From IMG/VR virus record IMGVR_UViG_3300035698_002548, positions 1 to 43,377 of that record: a stretch of 43,377 nucleotides of DNA, one strand, 5' to 3'. The stretch comes from a virus. The notes below the pieces were generated by a model. That model did no database searches. It saw nothing but the letters and a program-made list of their open reading frames with translations, and was not told the DNA's origin. The position numbers and the translations under genes are program-made. This document shows positions 16,015 to 26,269 of this stretch, in pieces. The first letter of the stretch is position 1; each line of letters begins with the position of its first letter.

Positions 16015-19000
16015 CTACTCCACCATGCTTTCTTTCAAGTACTGCTTAGTCATATCATTATACATTTCCTCAGCAGTGGTGGTTATGAAAGAGTCAGTGT
16101 TGCCGAAGAAATAAGACCATGCGTCTAACTCCGGGTCAGCGTAGCGAAGGCGTTGGCGAGCTTCTCTCACATTAGTATTGAAGCCTGCGATTAGCTTCTC
16201 GCCATCAGGTCCTATGACTTCTTTCAATGCTTCACGCTCTGTCCCTCGGGCTACTTCATACCTCCTTATTTGCTGACGTTCTTCGTCAGAATACTGACCC
16301 ATTACAATGGTTCGGACGTTTCTGTAAGGTCTGAGGTATTCTCGGCTCACAGACCAGTACAGACGTTCCATCGGAGTCCAGTCAGACTGAATCCTGGTTA
16401 ACAATCTCTGCCTATGTGTTTCATCAAGAGACTCTAACAACGCATCTACATGAGCGTAGTATGTGTCGAAGTCTAACTCCATTCGGTCAGAATCCCAGTT
16501 GTATTTGAGTTCAGGCTCAAGCTCATAGTAATACCAAAGGAGTTCCTGGTCAGCACCGTAAGTTGGAGTGACAACGCCCTTCTCTCTCAACCATGCCTCA
16601 CGTTCTTCCAGAGTCTTTGGCACGTCTTTGTATGCAGGACTCTCGCCGAGAACTCTCGCTGCTTCGCCTTGCTGAGACTTAATACTTCCCACAGCAGATT
16701 TCCACTGGTCAGGACCTATCTCCCCTGTCACTCTCTGCCGATTCAAGTCTACAATGGAGGGCCTGACTAACTCCCCATCTTCGTACAACCCAGTGTACCG
16801 AGCTTCAGTTGACATCTTTTCCAGAGTCTCATAATAATCTCTGATTTTTATTTCCATGTTCTGCCAGCCAGAAGGTAATAGTGGAGTAACCATTCCCTGC
16901 CATCGTCTGAAGTCCTCATTTTGGTATAGGAGTTTCTGCTGCAGTACATCTAACTTATAGTAATCACTGAACCGTTTGCCAGTGACTGCACTCATCCGGT
17001 CAATCTGTTGTTGGATAGAAACTGGTACACCTGTAGCCTCCTCAATAGCCAGGCCCATTTCTCTCTTAATATCTTCATATTCTTCAGGACGAATCCTGAA
17101 TATCCCGGACTGTTCCATTAGAATCCCCTTCAGTCCGTTTGCTTCGGCTTCTGCCCTTAGCCAGATTTTTTCCTCGCCTTCCTCCAACTTAATCCCCTGC
17201 TGCACCTTACTCCATATATCGTCTGCATCGTAGCCATGTTTGCCTAGAGTAAGCATTGTCTGGAAGTCTCGGTAACGGTCAGGGAAGAAATGGTCTATAA
17301 CCTTACCCATATGCTCAGGAGACAATGCCCGGAGAGCGGATAGTCCAGTTTTCATAAAGGCTGGCAGTACCTCATTAAACTCAGGTTTGTCTCCTACAGT
17401 AGCTCCCCATACAGTAATAGGAGCCATGATATGTATGCCGGGGTAGAAACCTGCTCTGCCTATAGTGTCAATCTGCTCCATACCTGGCATGGCATCGTAG
17501 TACTCAGGGAAGTCTTTCATAAAGAATCTTCTCATACCGCCAGCCCAGATAGAGCCTCTGAGAGGATTGAGTTGTAAGTCAGTCCCTGGGATAGGAATGT
17601 AACCACCGTCAGTGTTGTCCATGTATCTAGCCATACCAGTCATTGTGCCGGGAGTCCGCATCCATGTTCTAGGCATCCACTTCCAACGGAAGGCCTCGTA
17701 AGTCCAGAAGGGAAAGATAGCTCTCATAGTTTCATCTATGACATTGGCATCATCGTAAGTAGGGTATGCAAGTTCGTGCATTTCCCTGGCTCGAGTCATG
17801 GCTTGTTCTTTCTTGTCTAACCAAGCTGCCTGGTCAGGAGTCGTAACACCAGGCTTGCCAACCTTTGAAACAGCCTTAGCAGGTCTAATAATATCATCCT
17901 TAAGAACTATAAACCAAGTATCTAAGTCTATGGCATCGTATCCGGCCTTCTTAGCAGCATTTACTATAAGCTCTTCGCCAGTCCAGTCATACAACTCATC
18001 TTGCCAATCGTCACCAAACTTGGATACCATATCAGGTTCTATGCCAAGTAGCTTAACAGCCTCCTCCTCACTTTCTGCGACCAGAGGTTTAGAAGGGCTG
18101 AATGTAGACTCGACTACTTCAGGCCCGAACATATCAACTGCTTCTTCTTTGCTCGTAGTATAAAACTGGTGCTCTGCCCATTTTTCTTTCTGGACTGCTT
18201 CCCCCAAACCTCTATAGTAAACCTTACCTTCTTTATATGTACCAGGGAGTTTTGCTTCTGGAACATCTGTCTTATACATTGAACTTCCCTTCACATCTTC
18301 CGCCACTCCACTAACATACTTCCTCCACTTCACTACATCAGTTTCATCCATCTTAACTGTAGCATGGAGTCTATTCAATTCTTGCCTGATGTCATCCAAC
18401 TGCATTACAGTGGGAGAGTCAGGGGTCAGTGTACTTGGTTCCATGCCGAGGTTCCGCCAGAGTTGGTCATAGACTTCTCCTATAGCATCACTACTAAATC
18501 CAATGTCTGCGGCAGATGTTTCAAACTTCCTAGCATATGCGTCTGCCTGATTTTTGATGTATAGTACAAAGTCTTCCTTTGGTCTGATAGTACTATGGTG
18601 ATGTACCCGAGTCAGTCCTCTATACACATCATCGCCGGAGACTCCGAACAGGTAACTGATATGGCTTGGAGTTAGTTTACCTGCAACTGGCATGAGGGTT
18701 TCAGGAAGATACGGAGCCTTTCCTGCAGATGTCAAGAATGACCGACTCGCATCCAGACGGAGATTCTTAAGTTTCCTTGCATTGATGGTATGAGTATTCC
18801 ATACTACAGACTTATCAAGTCGCTGCTGTTTCCAGAATCTGTCACTCGCTGCAATTCTAGCATCAACATCTTTAATCGCACGGATTTTCTTTCTGGTATT
18901 AGGGATGACTGACTCAATCTTACTCAGTTCATTTCTCGTAGCCATTACGTTGGAGTTTTCCAGACGATATAAGTCAGCAAGGCTATCCACTGAGGACTTC

Positions 19001-22000
19001 TGCTGAGGAGTCAACGGAGCATCTACAGTCCCTGTAAAACGCTTTAACTCGTCTACTATCTTGTCCATCTGAACCTTGGACTCTTCCATGAACTTTCCAA
19101 GCAGTTTATTAGAGCCAGTGTGAAAGTCATCTACTTCTTTCCCAGGCTTGAGCTTCTGACTCCTCAATTCCACTAGACTTCTATAGTCATGTATCCTTTC
19201 ATCCACAGCATTCTGGATACCTGTGATATTCTCCAGGTCTCCTAATAGTTCATCAAGATTCTTGGGTGCATGAGAGGCAGGCTCCATGAGTTCTTTACTG
19301 AAATAACCTGGGATAGTTTGTTTGTAGCCAGTACCAGTATACATTAACTTATGCTTGTCTTTGGATACAATAGTTACTTTGCTATATCCTCGTTCTTTAG
19401 CTAAGTTATGAATTACTGTATCCATGTCTAGCATGAATCTGCGGTTAAGTTTGCCAACAGCAGTTACCTCTAGCTCAGAAATCACCATCTCGTCAGGAGT
19501 TGCGCCGGGATGAAAGGTAAGCTTACCTACATCTTCGCCATCTAAACGGATAGGTGCGTCAGAGAACACAAGTCCTTCAGTCACATCTCCTAGACCTATG
19601 TCTTGGCTAAGTTCATCCAGCAGTGTAGCTGTGTTTGTGTAGGCCTTGACAAAGTCATCTGCTTCAGTCTGCATGGCATCAATCTGTTTAGTCAGGCTTA
19701 CCAAAGACATCTCTTGTTCTTCCGCCACCCTCGCTGCCATTCTACCGTCAATGTCTGCAAAGATGCTACCGTCCAGTATCTCATTCCTGATACCTACTTT
19801 TGTGCCTGTACGTACATCAGTACATTTGTCAAAGGTTTTGCCGAGTTGCTGAGAAATCTGTCTCTTCTCAAGCTCTAGTACATCTACTTCCAGATGCGCT
19901 GCAACGGCTTCATATCCTACAGTAGCGTCCTGAATCATTACTCTCTCAACATCTGTTATATCTTTGGGAGAGTACTTACCTATCTGCTCAAGCTCGTTAC
20001 GACGAGTAAGTACGAAGTCTGCCAACTGCTGCATTTCATCCGGGGCAGTTTCATACAGTGCCTTCATATAATGTACTTGATAGTCGTATGACCGCTGAAT
20101 AGTAGTCATTTCTTCCCACATGTCATTGTAGGATTGGAAGTCTGTCAGCTTGTATTCTTTACCTCTAATGCTAATACTCTTGCCTATGTCACGGCCTCGA
20201 AACTTTACCCCTTTAGTAATGAAAGGTATTTTGCCATTATTGAACGCAGTAGTGCTACCAGTCTTTGGGTCTACCAAAGCCATTTCCATTCTCTGTGCGC
20301 CACGCTCTGCCATCTGTAACTCATACGGTGCGTTTGTGAGGCCTCGGAATAGACGGTTAGTTTCAGCTACTCCGCCATAACTTTTCGGATATAGTATCTC
20401 CCCACCGCCGAGAAAACTCCGCTGCATGTTCTCGAGGAAGTTAAAAGGCCCGAAATTGGCAAAGAGTAAATTCCACCGAGCATAAGGCATTACGACCTTG
20501 CGCTCAAAGTTAACTAAACGAGATGCGTGGAGAAACCTGTCAGATACTCGGCTAACCCATGATACGGCTCTTCCCGCCTGGGTCATGTGAGTTGCTAGCG
20601 GACTGGCAAGATTTGCATAACGATTCTCTACCGCATTGTCAAACATGGAGATGAGTTGAGTTGTAGGATTCTCTCCCTTAAACGGTTTCAATGCTCCTGC
20701 AATGATGTCGTCTTTTAGCACCGCTAACTTCGCCATTACTTTATTAAAGGAAGCATCAGTCTGAATCAGCCCTAACTTAGTAATAATGTTGCCTGATGTT
20801 ATCTGAGGACTTTGTCCGGAGAACATATTGAGGACTTCGTCATTCAGGCGACTGAGACGGATAGTATCAAATTCAAAGCCTTCATCTACTACACCTTTCA
20901 GAATAGCTCCCCACTCGTCTGAACCTATGTACTTGAACTCCATTAACTCAGTTCCAGTTTTCACCATAAGGTCATGGCCTTCGCCAGGTCTTTCTATCGC
21001 AGCATTGACACAGGCCTCAGCAGTTTCACGTAGTTCTCTCGCAGTCAGTCCTGTCATATTTCTTACATTAGGAAATGCTCTGTCTGCCACAGCCTTGAAA
21101 TTCATGGAAGTCTGACGAGCAAAGTTCCTGGACATCTGAGTTATGGTTCTGGGTATCTGATATCCTGCTCCAGAAAGCCAGAAGCCTCCTTTAACAGGAG
21201 CACTGATAAGCCAGAAAGCACCTTTGACAGGAACCAATGCTGCCTTCATTCCAGCCTTAAACACTAAGTCAGAAGTCTCTGCAAAGCCACTTTCCATTGC
21301 ACCTACGAAAGGACCGATTCTGCTGCCTACAGTTTTCAGTCCAACTCTGGTAAGACTTCTTCCCGCCATTTTTGCAGCGGCAGTTCCGAAACCTATTCCA
21401 ATGTAGGAAGTGAGGTCAAAGGCAGTCTCAATTCCCATACGCATAAGCCAGTTCATGTCTGTCTCACTCATAGCCAAGGCGTAGGATGCCCAGTCTGTCT
21501 CACCCTTACTTTTGTAGTACTGGTAAGTATCGTGCATTCTCCCGGCAAGAGTTTCATCGTCAGTCTTAAATAACTTATGCACTCCAATGATTGCAGCAGA
21601 GGCTAATGGTCTTGGAAGCATGTCGAAGTACTTATCTAACAGTTGAATCGAACCCATGACAGGCTGGACGAACATCAAGTTGGCAAACTCGCCAGGAGTT
21701 AACTCAGGGGACTCAGGCTGAAGTAAACCAGCCCGGATTAGATTCAGACGGTCAGTTTCCTTTGCCCAGGCACTGGCTCGCTCTCTCAGATACACATCTA
21801 ACTCTACCTGAGTTTCCTCGTCAAGTTGCATGTACGACAAGGTTTTCCTCATGTTCTCGGCAGTCAACCCCTCAGGCATGTCTATTGCAAAAGGCTGCAT
21901 AGACCGCTCAAGTTCGTCAATCGCTAAGTTATGGACTGCCCGAGTCTCCAGCTTCGGCTCAGACAATATCTCAGTTACAATTTTATTCTGGGCATCTTCA

Positions 22001-22566
22001 ATGGAGCCTGTGAAGTCTGCAGGCAGTGTGTTGTTGAGATAATCTAACTTATCCAGTGTACCTTCCAGCCAGTCTCTATCCACTGCGCTTAGAGTACTGT
22101 TAGAAGTCAACTTAAGCACATCGTCTACATTAGATATGGTGTAGTTCTGGCTAGCCAAGTAACCAGGCAGTGTGTTCAGAATCTCTAACCGCCACTCAAG
22201 ACTTTCAAGTTCACGAGTGCTAAGGTCAAGTTCAGCCTGCGCCTCTGCTCTTTGCTGTGCAATAGTTTCTGGAGAAATAATTCCGCCTGCCGCAGACTGA
22301 AACCATCCTTCAGGAGTACCAAAAAGCAGACGCATTACAGGACTTGTACCCTGGTAGCTGAGAGGATGAGGAGTACCTGCCAGGTTTATCTTATCTACTC
22401 TCGTAGCAGCCTTGATAACTTGCTTCTCTATCCCATACAAACCTTCGCTGTACTGTTGTTTCTCTGCACCAAAACCTGGGAAGTACTCAGAAGGTTTAGG
22501 CGGAGGAGGCACTTCTCTCGGCTTATCTCTTATCAGTTCTTCTTTATCTTCTATCGGTTGAGTCAT
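16015..22566 (-). CDS. Giant multidomain virion-associated (polyvalent-type) protein
   Basis: A 2183-residue protein between portal and scaffold. This position and size fit a large internal or ejected protein, or a large polyvalent protein of the kind described in phages by Iyer, Aravind and colleagues. Visible regions are a Pro/Lys N-terminus; helical segments with hydrophobic runs at about 370-470; a GNAT-like stretch at about 1000-1092 (ERGYSKVTIVSKDKHKLMYTGTGYK); a coiled coil; an ADP-ribosyltransferase-like region at about 1440-1565 (VYYRGL, FYTTSKEEAVDMFG, KKAGYDAIDLDTW, LKDDIIRP); an aromatic-rich segment at about 1610-1640 (FPFWTYEAFRWKW); and a helical C-terminus. ATG 22566 has AAGGAG. 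The domain names are pattern-based and tentative. Confidence 0.7.
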   Translation of the reverse strand: MTQPIEDKEELIRDKPREVPPPPKPSEYFPGFGAEKQQYSEGLYGIEKQVIKAATRVDKINLAGTPHPLSYQGTSPVMRLLFGTPEGWFQSAAGGIISPETIAQQRAEAQAELDLSTRELESLEWRLEILNTLPGYLASQNYTISNVDDVLKLTSNSTLSAVDRDWLEGTLDKLDYLNNTLPADFTGSIEDAQNKIVTEILSEPKLETRAVHNLAIDELERSMQPFAIDMPEGLTAENMRKTLSYMQLDEETQVELDVYLRERASAWAKETDRLNLIRAGLLQPESPELTPGEFANLMFVQPVMGSIQLLDKYFDMLPRPLASAAIIGVHKLFKTDDETLAGRMHDTYQYYKSKGETDWASYALAMSETDMNWLMRMGIETAFDLTSYIGIGFGTAAAKMAGRSLTRVGLKTVGSRIGPFVGAMESGFAETSDLVFKAGMKAALVPVKGAFWLISAPVKGGFWLSGAGYQIPRTITQMSRNFARQTSMNFKAVADRAFPNVRNMTGLTARELRETAEACVNAAIERPGEGHDLMVKTGTELMEFKYIGSDEWGAILKGVVDEGFEFDTIRLSRLNDEVLNMFSGQSPQITSGNIITKLGLIQTDASFNKVMAKLAVLKDDIIAGALKPFKGENPTTQLISMFDNAVENRYANLASPLATHMTQAGRAVSWVSRVSDRFLHASRLVNFERKVVMPYARWNLLFANFGPFNFLENMQRSFLGGGEILYPKSYGGVAETNRLFRGLTNAPYELQMAERGAQRMEMALVDPKTGSTTAFNNGKIPFITKGVKFRGRDIGKSISIRGKEYKLTDFQSYNDMWEEMTTIQRSYDYQVHYMKALYETAPDEMQQLADFVLTRRNELEQIGKYSPKDITDVERVMIQDATVGYEAVAAHLEVDVLELEKRQISQQLGKTFDKCTDVRTGTKVGIRNEILDGSIFADIDGRMAARVAEEQEMSLVSLTKQIDAMQTEADDFVKAYTNTATLLDELSQDIGLGDVTEGLVFSDAPIRLDGEDVGKLTFHPGATPDEMVISELEVTAVGKLNRRFMLDMDTVIHNLAKERGYSKVTIVSKDKHKLMYTGTGYKQTIPGYFSKELMEPASHAPKNLDELLGDLENITGIQNAVDERIHDYRSLVELRSQKLKPGKEVDDFHTGSNKLLGKFMEESKVQMDKIVDELKRFTGTVDAPLTPQQKSSVDSLADLYRLENSNVMATRNELSKIESVIPNTRKKIRAIKDVDARIAASDRFWKQQRLDKSVVWNTHTINARKLKNLRLDASRSFLTSAGKAPYLPETLMPVAGKLTPSHISYLFGVSGDDVYRGLTRVHHHSTIRPKEDFVLYIKNQADAYARKFETSAADIGFSSDAIGEVYDQLWRNLGMEPSTLTPDSPTVMQLDDIRQELNRLHATVKMDETDVVKWRKYVSGVAEDVKGSSMYKTDVPEAKLPGTYKEGKVYYRGLGEAVQKEKWAEHQFYTTSKEEAVDMFGPEVVESTFSPSKPLVAESEEEAVKLLGIEPDMVSKFGDDWQDELYDWTGEELIVNAAKKAGYDAIDLDTWFIVLKDDIIRPAKAVSKVGKPGVTTPDQAAWLDKKEQAMTRAREMHELAYPTYDDANVIDETMRAIFPFWTYEAFRWKWMPRTWMRTPGTMTGMARYMDNTDGGYIPIPGTDLQLNPLRGSIWAGGMRRFFMKDFPEYYDAMPGMEQIDTIGRAGFYPGIHIMAPITVWGATVGDKPEFNEVLPAFMKTGLSALRALSPEHMGKVIDHFFPDRYRDFQTMLTLGKHGYDADDIWSKVQQGIKLEEGEEKIWLRAEAEANGLKGILMEQSGIFRIRPEEYEDIKREMGLAIEEATGVPVSIQQQIDRMSAVTGKRFSDYYKLDVLQQKLLYQNEDFRRWQGMVTPLLPSGWQNMEIKIRDYYETLEKMSTEARYTGLYEDGELVRPSIVDLNRQRVTGEIGPDQWKSAVGSIKSQQGEAARVLGESPAYKDVPKTLEEREAWLREKGVVTPTYGADQELLWYYYELEPELKYNWDSDRMELDFDTYYAHVDALLESLDETHRQRLLTRIQSDWTPMERLYWSVSREYLRPYRNVRTIVMGQYSDEERQQIRRYEVARGTEREALKEVIGPDGEKLIAGFNTNVREARQRLRYADPELDAWSYFFGNTDSFITTTAEEMYNDMTKQYLKESMVE

Positions 22567-22575
22567 GTTAACTCC

Positions 22576-24291
22576 TTATCCTGAGACATTAGGTGCCGGA
22601 GGAATACCTTCAGTTCTATTACCTATAGCAGGGCGTTGAGGAGGAGGAGCAGTAGGTGAAGGTTGCTGAGGGATAAGTTTAGCTTCTGCTGCATTAGCCG
22701 CCGCCTCGTATAACTTCGCAGCCGCAGCATCTTTATCAGCCAGGTAAGCAGCTTGCTTTCTGTAATATCTCACCTGCACTATGACTGCGTTCTCCGGGCT
22801 GAGTTCAACCTGGTCTTCTAACCGCCTTGCACGTTCTCTCATCGGGTCTCGAATCTCCGGGAATAGTTTACTAACAGTTAACGTGTATGACAGAGCGAAG
22901 TCCGGGTCAAGCATCCTGGCCACAGTAGCTCGCTGTATTAAGTCTCCCGGTATCTCAATTTCAAAGTCAGCGGAGACTTCAGCATTGGAAGGCAGACCTA
23001 CAGGTAGTTTCCAGCCGTAAGGCCTTATCCCTCGCTGTTTAACATCTTCAAGCCAGTCGTTGTCTATGTCAGATATGAGGTTCTGTAATGCCTGATGAAA
23101 TGGCCGGATTACTTGGTTAGCAGAAGCAGAAATCTGAGCCATGACGTAGGCAGACATTTGGCCTGTGACACTGCCATACATCGCCCAACTAACCCCACCT
23201 CTCTGCAACATCGCTTCCAAGTCAAGCTGAGTACTTCTCAATTCCATTGGCATAGGAGGAGTACCCATGAAGTCCACAGAATCCTCTGGAGAACCTCTGA
23301 ATATGGCTCCTCTTCTCCACACATCCTCCGGCATGACGATTTTCTTCCCCGACCTGCTACGCTCAAATATTCTGGGCTGAGCAGTATCCCGGAGAAGTTG
23401 TAGACTGAATGTCTCCCACTTGTTCCAACTCTTATACACAAACTCATTAGTCGCCAGTATGCTCTGGCCGATTTCTTCCTTCCACCTCTCCCCAGTAGTT
23501 GAGCCTGCATTGAAGGATGTGCTGAGTTCAGAATTCTCACTCAATGGGCCTGTATCAGGAAGTCCCCCCACAGGCGCAATGTATATAGGCATTTTGGTAA
23601 AGCGTGTGGGTTCGAACTTTACTAACTTACCTGCTATAACTGTAGAGTTCCAGACTCTATATGTGAAAGGAAATTCCGATGCAATCTCCATCCACCAGAG
23701 GTCATAGACTATCTGGTCTCCTCTCAATGCACCCACATCAGTTAAACCACTTGCCAGTATCATCTGCATAGCTCGCTTTGCGCTGACAGGGAAGATATGG
23801 GCTACTTCGCCCAGACCCATGTCTCCGTCCCACATAGGGAATACTTGGGCAGGATTCCATAGGTCAAGATATGCCTCTTTACCCCAGTCATCAAAGGCCG
23901 CCCAGACAGAATACCAGCCAGTCGCCAGTAGCAGCCCGATTAGACTTCTGTTAAGACTCTGTCTAGGGCCAGACTTTCTGAATTTCTTCGCCACGTCTGC
24001 CCAGGCAGTGTCCATGAGTCTACCAACCGCAGCACTCGCTCCTGCAAACTCCATGTCAACATCATCCTGAGACTTTAGTCTATGAGGAATGTCTGTATCG
24101 AGCATGTGGAGGACTAAGTTGAACATTGACCTGGGGTCATTGCCTACAAAACTTTCCATCTTTGCAGTCTTCAACTCATCAATCATTTCAATGAGTTTAT
24201 ACCACACTCTCATCTTGGCATTTCGAGGTTCCCAGAAAGTCTTTAACTCATTACAATGAGCTATTATTTCTCTACTCTCAGCTTTAATCAT
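22576..24291 (-). CDS. Portal protein
   Basis: A 571-residue product between the large terminase and the giant protein. The layout is that of portals: a helical N-terminal region, an aromatic-rich core (WYSVWAAFDDWGKEAYLDLWNPAQVFPMW), a wing with mixed beta structure, a long helical stem near STQLDLEAMLQRGGVSW and ISASANQVIRPFHQALQNLI, and a disordered Pro/Gln-rich tail. The portal forms the dodecameric channel through which DNA is packaged and ejected. ATG 24291 is near the terminase stop with GGAGG upstream. Order in the operon supports the call strongly. Confidence 0.82.
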   Translation of the reverse strand: MIKAESREIIAHCNELKTFWEPRNAKMRVWYKLIEMIDELKTAKMESFVGNDPRSMFNLVLHMLDTDIPHRLKSQDDVDMEFAGASAAVGRLMDTAWADVAKKFRKSGPRQSLNRSLIGLLLATGWYSVWAAFDDWGKEAYLDLWNPAQVFPMWDGDMGLGEVAHIFPVSAKRAMQMILASGLTDVGALRGDQIVYDLWWMEIASEFPFTYRVWNSTVIAGKLVKFEPTRFTKMPIYIAPVGGLPDTGPLSENSELSTSFNAGSTTGERWKEEIGQSILATNEFVYKSWNKWETFSLQLLRDTAQPRIFERSRSGKKIVMPEDVWRRGAIFRGSPEDSVDFMGTPPMPMELRSTQLDLEAMLQRGGVSWAMYGSVTGQMSAYVMAQISASANQVIRPFHQALQNLISDIDNDWLEDVKQRGIRPYGWKLPVGLPSNAEVSADFEIEIPGDLIQRATVARMLDPDFALSYTLTVSKLFPEIRDPMRERARRLEDQVELSPENAVIVQVRYYRKQAAYLADKDAAAAKLYEAAANAAEAKLIPQQPSPTAPPPQRPAIGNRTEGIPPAPNVSG

Positions 24292-24305
24292 CTATTCCTC
24301 CAAGA

Positions 24306-26000
24306 CTATTTGCCCCAGTCATCGTCCCATCCTCCGTCATCCCCAGTGTTGCCTGCATAACCTATTGCGACAGACTGTGCAAATCTACAGCATACTGCAA
24401 TCACTCCTGCGTCATGGTGGTCATCTGCTCCAACTACCGATATTCCATACTTCTTCGTAGGGTCTCTACGGATGTTCTTGCACTGAGACCAGAATCTATC
24501 ATCATTACATTCTATGTCTTCCATGTGGCGGTTAAGTTCTGTCAGCATATAAGGCTTAGTAGATGTGTTAGTCTGCCAACCGACAGACCTGACTGACTTA
24601 CCACTACGAACATCTTCACGGTAGTAGAGACTTGGATACCCTCGCAGATGGCTTACTATGTCTAAGTTATCTTCTGGACACGCCACCGCATCATTATAGT
24701 ACTTACCAAACTCTTTACAGTACTCCGCCATTTCCCACTCGTCATACCAGCCTGATAAAGTAGCATCGTGACGAAGTACTGGCGGTATGTCATTGTTATC
24801 CTTATCAGTGAAGCCATCTTCAAAGTGCCAGATATGGCCTACAGATTCTGACGCCTTTCCCTTCCCAGGGTCTATGCTCATGACGTAAGGAAGACCTTTC
24901 TCAACGTCTCTCCATATCTGAGCGTCAACACTTACTCCAGTCTTCTTGTTAATGAAAGGACGAGTTATCGGGGCAGGATAGCATGTTCGGAGTTTCTGGC
25001 TAATAATGTCTGTCGAGTATGCTTGGTTTCCCGCAGTGATAAAGCATGACTCGTCATCTTCAGGATACTCCTGATTGAACATAAATATCGTTGCACCTGT
25101 ACGTTGCAGAGACTTCATTTCGGCCTGCTTGTACCTTCTCCAACGAAGTTTCGCCATAGATAGTTTTGTACCCCAGTTGAAGTCACTGATAAACTTCTTC
25201 ATTAGAAGTTGCTCCTCAGCATCCAAGTTGGGCAGGGGGTCTACAGCGTCAGCAGTAAGACAGAATGGGTCGTCAACGTACATGACGTATTCTGGATGGA
25301 AGAACCAGGGGTAAAAGTGAGGCCTGTATACAGATTCAATGCCTCCTGCCCCGATACGTTGTCCTTCTTTTGCAGTACAATACATTTCACAGAATGGGTT
25401 ATCTTCACCATTTGCAGTGCTGCCAATCCGAATCTTAGTTCCTGCCTTCAATGGAACTCGTTGGACGGCAGAGGCAAATACAAGTTCGTGGGTTCCTATT
25501 GGCCAGAACGCATACTCATCGAGGAGTAGGTTGTGAATAGTCTCGCCCCTACCCAACATGTAACTCTGGCTGCTGAATATGTAGAAAGTACTATAAAACC
25601 CAGTAGCTTTGTCAACAAAACTTAATTCAGATGCAGACTTATGGTCAAGTTTGGGAATCGAAGGAATCTTGCGCTCTAGAGACTGATGATACTTTTTGGC
25701 CTTCATCAACAGTCTCTTTGCGCTAAACTCATCATAGCTGATGATTACTGACACAGTTCCATTGATAGTGATGTTGTCTATAATGAAGTCACCGGCAACA
25801 CAGGCAGTAAAACCAACTTGCCCAGGCTTGACATAGATGTCTCTTAAACTGCTATGCTGAATGATGTCAGTCTGAATCGGATTGAGCTTCATAGGAATCA
25901 ACTGACGTTCCTTGTTCTCAATCTCCAGCAAGGTTTCCATAGTTATTTTGCGGTCTGAGAATAGCTTCCTCAGCGCATCTTCTTGTACTGCAGTTGCCAT
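24306..26000 (-). CDS. Terminase large subunit
   Basis: A 564-residue packaging motor. The ATPase part shows the Q motif (PIQTDI, 41-46), a lambda gpA-type deviant Walker A KPGQVGFT (58-65, the lysine at the first position instead of before the final Thr), Walker B LLLDEYAF with D161/E162, and motif III GSTANGED (193-200). QEYPEDDE (310-317) leads into the nuclease part, with D377 in SIDPGKGKASE, E443, and the acidic group ADDHHD at about 525-530, consistent with the RNase H-like headful or cos nuclease. It lies in the standard position before the portal. Confidence 0.92.
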   Translation of the reverse strand: MATAVQEDALRKLFSDRKITMETLLEIENKERQLIPMKLNPIQTDIIQHSSLRDIYVKPGQVGFTACVAGDFIIDNITINGTVSVIISYDEFSAKRLLMKAKKYHQSLERKIPSIPKLDHKSASELSFVDKATGFYSTFYIFSSQSYMLGRGETIHNLLLDEYAFWPIGTHELVFASAVQRVPLKAGTKIRIGSTANGEDNPFCEMYCTAKEGQRIGAGGIESVYRPHFYPWFFHPEYVMYVDDPFCLTADAVDPLPNLDAEEQLLMKKFISDFNWGTKLSMAKLRWRRYKQAEMKSLQRTGATIFMFNQEYPEDDESCFITAGNQAYSTDIISQKLRTCYPAPITRPFINKKTGVSVDAQIWRDVEKGLPYVMSIDPGKGKASESVGHIWHFEDGFTDKDNNDIPPVLRHDATLSGWYDEWEMAEYCKEFGKYYNDAVACPEDNLDIVSHLRGYPSLYYREDVRSGKSVRSVGWQTNTSTKPYMLTELNRHMEDIECNDDRFWSQCKNIRRDPTKKYGISVVGADDHHDAGVIAVCCRFAQSVAIGYAGNTGDDGGWDDDWGK

Positions 26001-26005
26001 AGAGT

Positions 26006-26254
26006 CTATTTCCTACTGTTTCTACTTATGTCCCGGAGAGTTACGCTAAGTTCAGCCAGAGCCTTAGTGTTGTCTTCCCTGCTCACCTGGTCTTGTACAA
26101 GCATCTTCGTCAACCTGTCTTCCATGAACACACGGTCAGAACGAAGCTGGTCTTCACTCCGTTTTCTATCTTTTCTGTACATGAGAAAGATAATAAGAGC
26201 CAATATTGCTGTGGGTCCTCCAGTTGCGAGTGTTTCAACTATCACAGGTTCCAT
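26006..26254 (-). CDS. Holin-like single-membrane-span protein
   Basis: An 82-residue protein with an N-terminal membrane segment (about residues 8-26, TLATGGPTAILALIIFLMY), then a basic stretch RKDRKRSED, then an amphipathic or coiled-coil C-terminus. This matches the BhlA/UviB plan of small holins. It is encoded between small and large terminase genes, where holins occur in some phages. An alternative is a spanin-like or other membrane protein. No endolysin was found beside it, so the holin label is provisional. Confidence 0.5.
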   Translation of the reverse strand: MEPVIVETLATGGPTAILALIIFLMYRKDRKRSEDQLRSDRVFMEDRLTKMLVQDQVSREDNTKALAELSVTLRDISRNSRK

Positions 26255-26269
26255 GCAAGTTCCTCCAGT

